This document shows, piece by piece, positions 30,501 through 40,856 of a stretch of DNA of 64,000 nucleotides. The DNA comes from Haematococcus lacustris. Its lineage: Eukaryota; Chlorophyta; Chlorophyceae; Chlamydomonadales; Haematococcaceae. The translations under genes were made by a program, and so were the position numbers. The DNA lies in assembly GCA_030144725.1 (NCBI GenBank), contig JASKMD010000006.1, positions 4,725,555-4,789,554 on the forward strand. The letters are read 5' to 3'. The notes under the pieces were generated by a model that worked only from the letters and a program-made list of their open reading frames with translations, made no database searches and was not told the origin of the DNA. Position 1 is the first letter of the stretch. Each line of letters starts with the position of its first letter.

Positions 30501-31670
30501 GCATCATCAAATGTTCGGGTAACATGTGCTGGCGCAGGAGTGGTGGCAACTGCTGCGTGCACCTCACCTCGCGGGCTGGCAGCAGCGCCTATGCGTAGAG
30601 CACCAACAGCACGCCTGCACTGCGCGATGTCTTGAGGGTGGCCGGCGGATCCCAACCACCCTATCGACCACAATCGAAGCAGCTGCTGGTTGCTGCCGCA
30701 ACTAGAGTCCGCGTATAAGTCATGCCGCGCGGGGCTGAAGCCATCGGCCTGCTCCCGGAGCAATCGGTCGCATGTGACGGTTTTACATGCCAAAACATCA
30801 GAGTTGGGAGGCCCTGACCCTGTGCCGCGAGGCTGAGGGCTGCCTTCTCCAGCGAGTGCATACCCCGAGTCATTCTCCCTACCCAACCGCTGAACCCCCA
30901 GCATTCCATATGTGGCTTCTGCGGGGGCTGGGAGGTGGTGGGGCTTCAAGGGGGTGCGAGGGGGCAGGGTCCGGGCGATCGGAGTAGGCTAGTCAATCCT
31001 GCATGGCAGAGTCGGGTCACCCCAAAGTCATTTACGGCAACCCTGATTGATGGATTGCCGTGCTTTCTTTTCCAGCAGAGTCGTTGAGTTACGTACAATA
31101 AAATGACTCGAAACTCTAGAAATCACAGTGGCCAGCTCACAACATGCCGATTTGTGCAATTTGTGCCAGCTCACAACATGCCGATTTGTCCTTTACTGTG
31201 TGACTGGCTAGAGAGGAACGCACCTCCCACACAACCCTGCGCGTTTGATGCAATGTCGAGTCATTTCTAGCCCAACGAATGGTCCTCCGACACCGCCTGC
31301 AAAGGGTCGCGGAGTTCTTACGGCTCGATGCCAAGCACAGCTCGCTCATTGATGCCGCTACTCACCACTAGAACAATCGATAGTGAGCAGCTGAGGTGTG
31401 TCCGCGATCGCTTGCGCCGGCATGGCCTCACTCGCAAGAGTAAACGCGCCGCTTGCCAGTGAATGCGCACTACTTTGCAGCTGCTAATGTGACAAACGCT
31501 ATCAAGAACGGTGCAGTATTGAGCGAGAATATGCAAGAAGATTACCAACCCCATGGGGATGGGAACGGGCTGTTAGGGGCTGGGGCTGGGGCTGGGGCTG
31601 GCTGCAAACCGCTGGGGCTGGCTGCACTCTAGGCAGGCCATCCCAAGTATATCGCAAGTATATCGCGGCC
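30501..31670. other. Unassigned repeat-like DNA
   Basis: No gene is recognised. 31491-31555 (AAACGCTATCAAGAACGGTG and following) resembles 42536-42598 at the right end of the TIR element in the gypsy 5' LTR, so a relative of that element probably ends here. GGGGCT repeats at 31575-31605. Confidence 0.45.
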
Positions 31671-31675
31671 TCATC

Positions 31676-31855
31676 TGTTGCGTTAGCGGCTATAGTGTTC
31701 TGAGGTATCCATCGTAGATCAGGGCGTAGTCCATCTACCTGGGAATCGGACCCAGCCTCAGAACACCTCACCACTCACACATTTCTCATAGGGGACTTTG
31801 AGACCTTTCAGATATTCTGTCCGCATGCAATCTTATTCAGCATGGTCACGTAACA
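31676..31855 (-). repeat. 3' LTR of the gypsy element, 180 bp
   Basis: Starts TGTTGCGTTAGC and ends GGTCACGTAACA on the plus strand. By eye identical over 180 bp to the right LTR after removal of its insertion. Confidence 0.95.
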
Positions 31856-31868
31856 TTCCCCCCCACCT
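31856..31868 (-). promoter_or_regulatory. Polypurine tract of the gypsy element
   Basis: In element sense AGGTGGGGGGGAA lies directly against the 3' LTR. This is the expected primer site for plus-strand DNA synthesis. Confidence 0.9.
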
Positions 31869-34800
31869 GGCTCAGCTGCACTCAGCTGACCACCGTGGTG
31901 TTGCCCCGCCCAGGCACATTGTGCCGTCACTCGCGCCCACACTAGCGCTAGGTGTCTGAGTTCCTTTCATGCCTCTACCATCAGGCCTGGGCCTCAGCTT
32001 CAACATCATCCTTAGCTTCAGCCTCGCCATCAGCCGCCTCCTCAGCCTCGGCACTCAGGTTGTGCTCTGTCAGGTACCTGGCCAACAGCTCTTGGCAGCC
32101 CACCAGCTGAGTGCTCAACTCCCATGTGTTATGCTCGTCACCGTGTCCTTGCCACTTGACCAGGAACTCAAGCCTTCTCTTCTTGCACTTGCCCTTGCGC
32201 TTGCCTTTGTTGGGTCCCAGCCTGTGGCCCACCACCTTCTCTACTGTGTATTGGGGCTCTCCATCTAGCCACTGCACAGGAGGTGGTCCAGCCAGCCCAG
32301 GCACTGCCCCTGAAGCATCCGTGCGATAGGGCTTCACCAAGGACACATGAAACACGTTGTGGAGTCGAGACCACTCATCTGGCAGCCACAGCTTCACAGC
32401 TGCCTTGCCTACCATGTACTGCACACTGAACGGGCCCACATAGCGAGGCTTTAGCTTACGGACTCCAGGCTGGTTAGCCTTACCCCTCATGTTCTGTGTG
32501 CTCAGCAGCACCATGTCACCAGGCAGGTAAAGTGCCTCACGCCGTTTGTTATCCTGATATGACTACATGCGCTTCTGCGCCCGCGCTTGGCACTGCCTCG
32601 CCTGCTCAACCGCTGTCTTCATGCCCTTCACAAAATCATGCGCCTGCGGCACCTTCTGCGGCAAGTCGAGCAGCTCAGCCAGCCGCGGATGATAGCCGTA
32701 ATTCAGGTAGAAGGGCGTACTGCGGACCGACTCCTGCCAGGCATTGTTGATGGCGAACTCCACCAGAGGTAAGTACTCCGCCCAGTCCCGCTGGTCAGGC
32801 CTGATGAAGTGCCTTAGCATTTCTTCGATTACCCGGTTGACACGCTCTGTTTGGCCATCTGTTTCAGGGTGGTAGGCGCTGGATAGGTTCACCTGGACCT
32901 GGAGCAGCTTGGTCACCTCAGCCCACAACTTGTTGTGGAACTGGGGCCCTCTGTCACTGACCACACTCCTTGGCATCCCATGCAGCCGGAACACATGCTC
33001 AAGGAACAGCTTTGCATACTGTGTGGCAGTCATGCTCTCCCAGGTCTTCACCAGGTGTACCATCTTTGTTAGTCTGTCCACAAACACTCATATTGAGTCA
33101 TATTTGTTGGGCCCACTTGCAGGTAGCTTCACTATGAGGTCCATTGACACGCTGTCCCATGGTCTCTCAGGTATGGGCAGCGGCTGCAGCAGGCCAGCAG
33201 GCTTCTTGGCACTTGACTTGTTCACTTGGCACGAGTGGCAGCTGCGCACATAGCTCTTCACATTCTCTGACACACCGGGCCATGTAAACCAGCGCGTCAC
33301 CTGCTCAAGGGTCTTCGTCATACCCAGGTGACCAGCACATCTGGTGTCATGCATGGTGTGTATTACTCTCTTCCGCAGCGCAGCGTCATCAGGCACCACC
33401 ACTCGGCCCCACTCAGTCAGCCACAGCCCCTCATGCTGGTACAGCTGCGATGTGAAGGCCTCATCAGCAAAGCGTGTGTCAGCCGCGTAGGCTTCTTTGA
33501 TTGCCTGCATTAGGGTTAAGGGACCCGACTCAGTTGTGGACCGCCCGTCATCACCTTGTTTGTTTGATTTGTTTTGTGACTCTGTTGTTTGTTGTTGCTG
33601 CCGCAGGGCTTCCCCCCCACCTGGCTGCGCCCCCTTTTGTTGTGCACTCGTCATTCTTGCCTGGCCAGGCGTATGGGCAGCAGCCAAATCATCAGGTGGG
33701 GCCAACTGGCCTGCTCTTTGGGCAGCCTCCCGGGCAGCCACCTGCCCCAGCTCAGCATTCTCTCGCAGCCGGGCAGCAGTGCGGCGTGTAGTGATGGCGT
33801 AGATCAGCCCTGCAGCCCGGGAGCTCACAGTCATGGCGTCTTCAGAGTCAGCATTGTGTGGTGATGATGAGCATGTAAGCGCCACCTCATTGGCCAGAGC
33901 GGGGTTACGGCTGATGGGGTCAGCCACATTAGTTGCACCGGGTATGTATTTGATCTCATACTTGTAGCGTGATAGCTCTTCCATCCATCTGACCTGCCGC
34001 CTCGACAAGTTGGGCTGTGTTTGCAGGTAGATGAGGGGATTGTGATCAGTTTGTATTGTAACATCTACAGCTCCGTCTAGGTAGCACCTCCACTCTCTTA
34101 CAGCCCTGATGATGGCCAGCAGCTCCTGGTCTCCTGTAGAGTACCTCGTCTCTGGTGGTGACAGCTTTTTACTGGTGTAAGCAATGGGTCTGCCTTCTTG
34201 CAGCAGCACTGCTCCAGTGCCCACCAGCGACGCGTCAGTGCACACCACAAAGGGCTTTGTGAAGTCAGGCAACGCCAACACAGGAGCAGAGCACAGGGCG
34301 TCTTTCAGGCCATTAAATGCTTTCAAATGTGCCTCCCCAAACTTTTTCCAGTCGAACTGTGCCGCAGCCGTCTTGCTGGTCAGGTCGGTCAGTGGCGCGG
34401 CGATAGCGCTGAAGTTGGGAATGAAGCGCCGAAAATAATTCGCCAACCCCAAAAAGGCCTGCAGATCCTTCAGGTTGCGCGGGACGTGCCACTCCCGGAC
34501 CACTTTCACTTTTGCTGGGTCGACCGCAATGCCATGTTCGCCCACAATATGGCCGAGGAACGTCAGCTCTGTCTTGTTGAATTCGCACTTCGATCGCTTG
34601 GCATAGAGCTTGTGCTGCCTCATGAGCTGCAGCACTTCTCTGAGATGCTGCACATGCTCCTCAGCAGAGTTGCTCATCACCAGGATGTCGTCAATGTAAA
34701 CCAGCACCGACTTGTTGATTAGGGGCCGAAACACGTTGTTCATGGCTCTTTGGAAGGTTGCAGGAGCGTTGGTCAGGCCAAAACACAGCACTTTGAATTG

Positions 34801-35865
34801 GAACTGCCCCATAGGCGTCAGGAATGCTGGTCACCCCCGCCATTGGCCCCGCAAATGTGAGACGGTCTGGGGCGCGAATCTCCGTGTAGCTCGTGGCAAA
34901 GTTTTGACGCAGCCGGGTGTAACAGGCGTATGCGGCACCCAGCAGCCGCAAAACACTAACTCAGATCGGCGCCCGCCCAAACCTGACCTGTGCCTTCCGC
35001 TCCTAAAAGACTCACGCACATCATAAGGCGAGGCCGGCAATCCTTTTACGCACGCCGTAAGCCAACGGCACAAGTGCAGTACGCCTGCTTGCATGTCAGT
35101 GCATGGAGCATACAATTCGTGAATATGCGCACAAGTCAGCCAGCTGGCACCCCTTACCTTATTTACGTCGCGGCATGACTCAATGAAAATACAGGCTGCC
35201 TCATGACAGCGCTACATTACCACTTGGCACTATGTTGTCGGGATGGCTCGGGATGGCTCTGGCTTTCATGTTACATGTGCCGTGGTGCCTCAACCTTGTC
35301 CCTCAACTTCAACAGGCACATGTCACGCAAAACCAATACAGCAATTCATGCCTCGATGCTCAAACGCCTTGCAACACCACTACAGAAGACATGTATCGCT
35401 GATGCCAAGCACATGCATTGATGTAAGAAGGTGGCAACACCACACAACACAACAACACCTCAACAACACACTACCACCACCACAACACAATGACTTATGC
35501 CTCACACACCACCTATGCTATGTGCACAACAAGCAAGGACTGGCTGCACCTCCTTGCTATAGCTAACACTCACTACGGGACTGCTAAGCACCTTGCCTTG
35601 CTGCCTATGCACCATGGCACCAAATCAGGCTGGGCTGGGCTGGGCTGGGCACTGGTATCTTTTGGATGGCATCCTGCAGCAAAATACACATAACCATGTC
35701 AGGCCCACATAAGAGACACTACCAATCAAAAACAATGCATGAAAACCAGGTTGGGGACTGCTGTGTGCTTCCCTCAGCTGTTCATGCCTGTCATGCGTTG
35801 CGGAAGTGTGCGAGTGAACATCAAACTGACCTAGACAAGGTGAGATATAATACAACCTTACTCAC

Positions 35866-36934
35866 CAGTGATTCGTTTTTCAAAACGGCCTAGCTGATCC
35901 TGGTCACGAAGGGTCCTGGACCATGAAATGGCTGGTTACGCGGTTGGTCACGACTGGTTACGATAAATAAAAAAAGCATTTTTAAACCTTTAATTAATTA
36001 TATAAAAGCATTATATACAAAAACATCATCATCTCCATCATGACTGTCTGTTATCATCAAACCATATGTCCATCATCATCATCACCAGTCCATCACCAGC
36101 CCACCCTTGACAGCCAGCCTACACACCATAGCGCCCCTTCTTGTTGGCAGCATCCAGCCACACCCCAATTGCCTCTTGGTATGGGAAATCTGACACACCA
36201 TGTGTGACAGTGTGGAAGGCCCTGGCGCACACATTCAGGTGCTCTTCATTGAGCCTGTTGCGTGTGTCATCCTTGAGGTATGCCATGGCTGAGAACATGC
36301 GCTCCTCCTCCACTGAGCCTGGGACCATCACCATCGCAAGCTCTGCCAGCCTGCCATACTCAGAGATTTCCAAAGCTGTGATGGGCTGCTTGCTCAAACT
36401 CTGCCACAGCTGGCTGATCCCCATGCCTGGGCTGTCTGCAGCATCACGCATGACTTCAGCAAACTGGGATTGTTGCGTGGCAAGGGTCTCACTGCAGAGG
36501 AGGGGAGGGACCTCCGTGCCATCTGACAGGCATGCTTGCTGGCAGTAGAGCTGCTTGATAGCCTCAAGGCGTTCCAGGAAGTCCTCATCACTGGGTTTGG
36601 TATCCCAGTAGTTGGGGTACACAATTGCCAAGTCGCAAGCGGTACAGCGCACGCGGTACAAGTTGCCTTGCAAGCCGAAATCTACAAGCCACATCTCGCG
36701 GCCTTCGAGCCACTCAGACTGGAACCTGTTCGTGGTACCAGCGGGCCTATTGGCTTTCCAAACACCATCGCTGTGCCCCCGCCTTGCGCGTAACTCGGAC
36801 ATGGCACGAAGCCAACGCGGTTACGAAGCAACCCAGGCCAGCCAACGCAAGGGCCCGTTTGGTAACGAAAGCCGGGCCTCAAAAACTAGCTTTTGGTTCC
36901 GATCGTTACGTATTACGCAAAAAACGAATCACTG
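35866..36934 (-). mobile_element. Internally deleted hAT transposon, 8-bp duplication
   Basis: Termini are CAGTGATTCGTTTTT on both ends in inverted orientation (15 bp). The element is flanked by the perfect 8-bp duplication TTACTCAC at 35858-35865 and 36935-36942. Length is 1069 bp. It is nested in the 26-bp-TIR element. It carries one ORF with a hAT dimerisation region. Confidence 0.95.
36119..36802 (-). CDS. Short hAT protein: N-terminal region joined to C-terminal dimerisation domain
   Basis: A 227-residue frame starting 132 bp inside the right terminus of the hAT element. The N-terminal part (SEWLEGREMWLVDFGLQGNL then VRCTACD) resembles the entry of a zinc-finger region with W and CxxC. 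The C-terminal third (LAELAMVMVPGSVEEERMFS then NRLNEEHLNVCARAF) fits the hATC dimerisation domain with its conserved S-x-E-R-x-F-S core. The RNase-H-like catalytic centre in between is missing. It is therefore not a functional transposase, but it could in principle bind DNA or dimerise with full-length transposase; that is speculation. Confidence 0.75.
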   Translation of the reverse strand: MSELRARRGHSDGVWKANRPAGTTNRFQSEWLEGREMWLVDFGLQGNLYRVRCTACDLAIVYPNYWDTKPSDEDFLERLEAIKQLYCQQACLSDGTEVPPLLCSETLATQQSQFAEVMRDAADSPGMGISQLWQSLSKQPITALEISEYGRLAELAMVMVPGSVEEERMFSAMAYLKDDTRNRLNEEHLNVCARAFHTVTHGVSDFPYQEAIGVWLDAANKKGRYGV

Positions 36935-38088
36935 TTACTCACCTCTTGCTCACTGTTTTCAATGGCTGATTGCCTTGCTGCAATCCTGCTTGGAACAGCC
37001 TTGGGCTGCTGTGGGTTTGGTGTTGATCCTCAAAACGGCCGAGCACCTGTGGAGGTCAGCAGATTTGGTTGCATGTGTTGACATTGTATGCAAAACGCAC
37101 TAAGAAACAGCACCCCGTGCTTACCTGAGATTTATTCGCGAGTTGCCCAGTCCAACGGCAGCAAAGGCTGCTCGGCATGGAAATGCCTCCGGCCACCAAT
37201 CCACCTCTCCTGTTACGACACGCATATAAACAGATGGAGGATGACATTGCGAAGCTAATCAAGTCGTCGAGACAATGCAGTACAATCGACAAAAGAGGGC
37301 CTAACCTGCTAGCGACACCGTTGTGAGATGTAGAGCCCGATGGTGGAAGAATTACATGCAGCGGATCAAAGACGGTGCCAAAAAGTGAATTGCGGGGCCA
37401 ATGGCGGGGGTGACCTGCTGTCTTGGGCCGGTCCGCCTCAGTGATTCTGATTTGATGATACCCAGATTGCAGGTCAAGTGAGCTGAACACCTTCTTGCCA
37501 GCCAGCTTGTCAAAGAGATCGTCAATTCTGGGCAGGGGGTATCTGTCTTTCACCGTCAGCTTATTTAGAGCTCTGTAGTCAATGCACATCCTTAAAGATC
37601 CATCCTTCTTCTCCACAAACAGCACTGGGGCTCCATAGGGGCTGCTGCTGGGCTCTATCAGCCCCCTGGCCTGCAGCTCTGACACCTGTCTCTTGACCTC
37701 AGCCTCCTCCCTGGGGCTGAGCTTGTAAGGCCTCTTGTAGGGTGGCTGGGCATCAGCCTCCATCCTGATGGTGTGCCCTACGCCCCTGTCTGGGGGCAGA
37801 TCCGGTGGCATGTCCTGGAACACATCAGAGTACTCCTCTAGCACAGCCTGCAGCTCAGCATCTGTGACCAGCTCAGGTTTGTCCTTGTCACTGCTCTCCT
37901 TGCAGCCTTCCACTGCAGCAACCAAGCTCCCCTTGTGCCAGCCCTCCTTGTTACTTTCACTGCCAGGCTGCACCAACATCAGCAAGCTGCGGCATCCCTT
38001 GCGAAGCAGCCTCGCCGTCTGTCCCACGCCGAGCGGTTCCGCTGGTTCGACTAGCCCTCCTGAGGCTTCGGCAGCCTGAGCTACGGCT

Positions 38089-38864
38089 TCAAACGATGGC
38101 AGGCGACAATAACGTGCACACCCCGTGCTTCGGTTTCATCACCACGTCGTTGGCGAACAGCCAGTACGATCCCTGAATTAAGTCGACACCTTCAATTACG
38201 ATGGTCTTGCTCTTCCGAATCTCCAGCAGGCCTGTCCTCTTCTCATTCAGCACCACACGCTCATTGTTGGCCGTCAATACTGGTGTTGGCCTCATGGCTT
38301 CCTTCTCCATCGTAGCATCAGATGGGTCTATCTTGTGCTTTTGCAGCCGTTGATCACTGATGATGCTGAAGGTAGCGCCAGTGTCCATCATAATCTGGCA
38401 TGTCCTGCTTCCAAAGCGGCGTTGCACGGCACCACTGGCCCACAAGCCAAAAGTAAGACTCAAAGTCCCTGTTTCGCAGCACATCATCAATCTTCCAAGC
38501 CTCAGGCAGGCTCACGTTCGTTCTGACCACATGCTGTGCCGCTGGTGCTCCTGGCAGCGACCGACCACTTGCGTCTCCCAGGCCAGCTCCGCCAAGATTC
38601 GCAAGCGCTCCATGCTGGCTTGCACCGCATCCAGAAACCGCATCCAGCCGCGCTTCCAGAAATTGCTTCTCTGCGCTCACCCTCCTCACGCCCAATGCTT
38701 CCTGGGCCACCACTACGCTTCCCTCGCTCACGGGACTCTTGCAACTCCCGCTCTTCTGCGGCCAACTGAGCTTGCAAGGCCTCCACAGTTCTTTGCAAGT
38801 CCTCCGGACTATTGCCCCCTTCCATCGCCGCTCTCGCAGAATTTCCCTCAGCCGACTGGGTCAT
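38089..38864 (-). pseudogene. gypsy gag remnant and retropepsin-like protease
   Basis: The gag start is ATG at 38864 (MTQSAEGNSARAAMEGG), followed by a heptad-rich stretch (LQRTVEALQAQLAAEERELQ). A frameshift near 38731 leads to RNVSLPEAW-like sequence and then DFESYFWLVG. Most of a normal gag, including a zinc knuckle, is missing, so an internal deletion is likely. A further frame change leads to the protease, with CQIMMDTGATFSIISDQ giving the aspartic protease DTGA active site. It ends at a stop at 38089, one frame off from pol. Confidence 0.75.
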
Positions 38865-38906
38865 TGTACCGCACAAAGGTCTTCCGCACGCAGGCTCACT
38901 AGCCAC

Positions 38907-40527
38907 CAGTGTTGTGAAAATTGCAGTATTTCATGAAATCTTGCAGTGAAATCTTTCACGTGCAAAAATGCAACATTTCATTGCAAGAATGAAAAATCCC
39001 GGTAGCCCCCAGCACCCGGCAGCACGAGTAGAGCCCGATGGCTGAGGCTGTCGCGGCAACTAGTGGCCATCAACAGAATGCTCGTGGCCGCATTGCTGCT
39101 TTCTCTGGCCCTTCGTTGGCATTGCCACGGGTGCTCCAGCACAACGTGATTGGCCTGGGCAATGCGACCCCTATACAACCTAACGGGAAGAGGCGTCGCA
39201 CTGCCCGCGCAGCAGTTGGATCAGAGCGCAACGGAGGACTGTGGGATTTGCCTCCAGTGCGGCGAGGACATGTTCATCAATAACATCACGCGCTTGAAAA
39301 CGCACTTGCTAGTGCCATGAACCGCTTGGAGAATCACTTGCAAGTGCCATGAAAAGCCCAGGAAGCCGCTGTAAGGTGCTCTGAGGACACTGCAGCCATT
39401 GCCCTTTAGCTATTGATTGCTTGCAGGTGCAACATGACGCGTGATTTGAGGTAGCACGTGTGTGGCAGGTGTGGTTGGGTGGTTGCAGGCAAGGCGGCAG
39501 AGCAGCCGGCGTTAAGGAGCCAGCAATGAGATTGCAAGGCATAATAACATGGAGCAAAACTGTAAGTGCCCGGCCCCTGCACATGAATGGCCCCCAATGT
39601 CCAGCCTGATTGCAAGGATGCCCCTTATTGGCTGCAGGTCTTATGGTCACACTCCTGCCCCTTGCCCCCTCCCCCCTTCCCTCCCCCTTCCCACCACCGC
39701 CACCTCCGAGTCTGCCACCCCACCTACCCTCCCCCCATCCCACAACACACGCCGTAGCCCCCTCCCTACCCTACCCAACAGCCCTTGGCGTAGCAGCCTA
39801 GAGCGGGCAGCCTGGAGCGGGCAGCCTGGAGCGGGCAGCCTGGAGCGGGCAGCCTAGAGCGGGCAGCCTAGAGCGGGCAGCCAGGAGCGGCACCCAAGAG
39901 TGGCAGCCAATTTCCTCCTCCCTAAAGGCCAGCCTTGGGCGGGCAGCATGGAGCGGGCGCTAGCAGTAGCGGCCAGCCAGCCCACTCTAGGCAACGGTGG
40001 GGGAGTATCAGCAACGGTGGGGTACTTGATGGCTTGGTGGTGGTGGTGTGGTGTGGTGTGGTGGTCTTGTTGTTGTTGGTGGTGGTGTTATTGTTGGTGG
40101 TGTTATTGTTGGTGTGGTGTTGTTGTCACTTGTCACCTTATGTGGGGTGTTGCAAGGCGTTCGTGCCGTATGGAGGTGCCGCGGGGGGCAATAGCATGGC
40201 ATCATGCATGAACAGCAACGGTGGGGGCTAACTCACCAGCTTAGTATGCATGGTTTGGAGCTGTGGTATCCTATGTTAACCTGTGGTTTTGGATATCCTT
40301 AATGACCTTTGGTTTTGGTGGATGTGGTGCACCAAATCGTATCCTGATTGTTGCATTGGGTTGACAGATGTTAAACAGGGCTGTGTGCAAAGTTTCAGGT
40401 CAAAACTCTCACGGCAACCACGCGTTTTCATGCCGTTTCAAGTCTTTCATTCTTGCATTGAAATTTCATCGATTTCATGCAAGAATGAAAGAATGCAAAA
40501 GTGAAAGAACGCAAAGTCACAACCCTG
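38907..40527 (+). mobile_element. Non-autonomous hAT with BED-finger remnant, 8-bp duplication
   Basis: Perfect 8-bp duplication CTAGCCAC at 38899-38906 and 40528-40535. Termini CAGTGTTGTGA (left) and CAGGGTTGTGA (right, minus strand) are inverted. Subterminal TTGCAAGAATGAAA motifs recur in both orientations at each end, as expected for transposase binding. The interior has a BED zinc-finger fragment, a 15-bp repeat block (39795-39885) and GGTGTGGTGT repeats (40030-40130). Confidence 0.93.
39030..39320 (+). pseudogene. BED zinc-finger fragment of the hAT transposase
   Basis: The frame ending at the TGA at 39318 encodes EDCGICLQCGEDMFINNITR then LKTHLL. That is a BED-type finger in which CxxC is followed by a Leu-x-x-His segment. 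Upstream lies the basic stretch NGKRRRTARAA in another frame. Only the DNA-binding entry of a transposase is left. Confidence 0.55.
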
Positions 40528-40710
40528 CTAGCCACACAAGCTCACTAGCCACTCAGGCTCTCAGCTCTCACAGGCTCACTAGCCACTCAGCGTCCGCACT
40601 CCGCCGTCGCCTCACGACTTTTACAAACTGGCGCACTACAGTCGCTTCAATACAACCACGCTTCCACACGCTCTCTGTCGCTCGTCTCAAACACACCCAG
40701 TCCGGCTCAG

Positions 40711-40728
40711 GGCATCGGTCGGAAACCA
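40711..40728 (-). promoter_or_regulatory. Primer-binding site of the gypsy element
   Basis: In element sense TGGTTTCCGACCGATGCC begins one base after the end of the 5' LTR and starts with TGG, complementary to the CCA end of a tRNA. Which tRNA is used could not be decided. Confidence 0.85.
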
Positions 40729-40856
40729 CTGTTGCGTTAGCGGCTATAGTGTTCTGAGGTATCCATCGTAGATCAGGGCGTAGTCCATCTACCTGGGAAT
40801 CGGACCCAGCCTCAGAACACCTCACCACTCACACATTTCTCATAGGGGACTTTGAG

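Larger units (their letters stand above)
34829..37415. mobile_element. Unclassified DNA transposon, 26-bp TIRs, TGCT target duplication
   Basis: Both ends read GGTCACCCCCGCCATTGGCC and six more identical bases inward (26-bp perfect TIR). They are flanked by TGCT at 34825-34828 and 37416-37419. Removing the insert plus one TGCT restores the RT reading frame (DRPKTA joined to FLTPMG), which proves the boundaries. Without the nested hAT it is about 1.5 kb and shows no recognisable protein, so it is non-autonomous. A 4-bp duplication excludes typical hAT (8 bp) and Mutator (9 bp). I could not assign the superfamily. Confidence 0.92.
31981..38027 (-). pseudogene. gypsy pol: RT, RNase H, integrase, chromodomain (two stops, one insertion)
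   Basis: 38027-37420 encodes the first half of reverse transcriptase ([40 protein letters not shown]) up to DRPKTA. A DNA transposon interrupts here, and the frame resumes at 34824 with FLTPMGQFQFKVLCFGLTNA and the YIDD catalytic box. Then follow RNase H (VVCTDASLVGTGAVLLQ, with the expected later E and D), a His/Cys integrase zinc finger (HDTRCAGHLG then CHSCQ) and the integrase core beginning MDLIVKLP. A TGA at 33088 breaks the core. It continues with SDRGPQFHNKLWAEVTK and the Glu of TERVNRVIEEML. A TAG at 32563 follows. The last part (32562-31981) ends in a chromodomain (FLVKWQGHGDEHNTWE), which targets integration to particular chromatin. Both stops are single-base changes in an otherwise continuous frame. 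Confidence 0.93.

Noticed and set aside
31676..31855. tRNA-derived SINE in the LTR (GGGTCCGATTCCC resembles a B box)
   Set aside because: The sequence is a complete LTR with matching partner, PBS and PPT; the box-like word is not needed to explain it.
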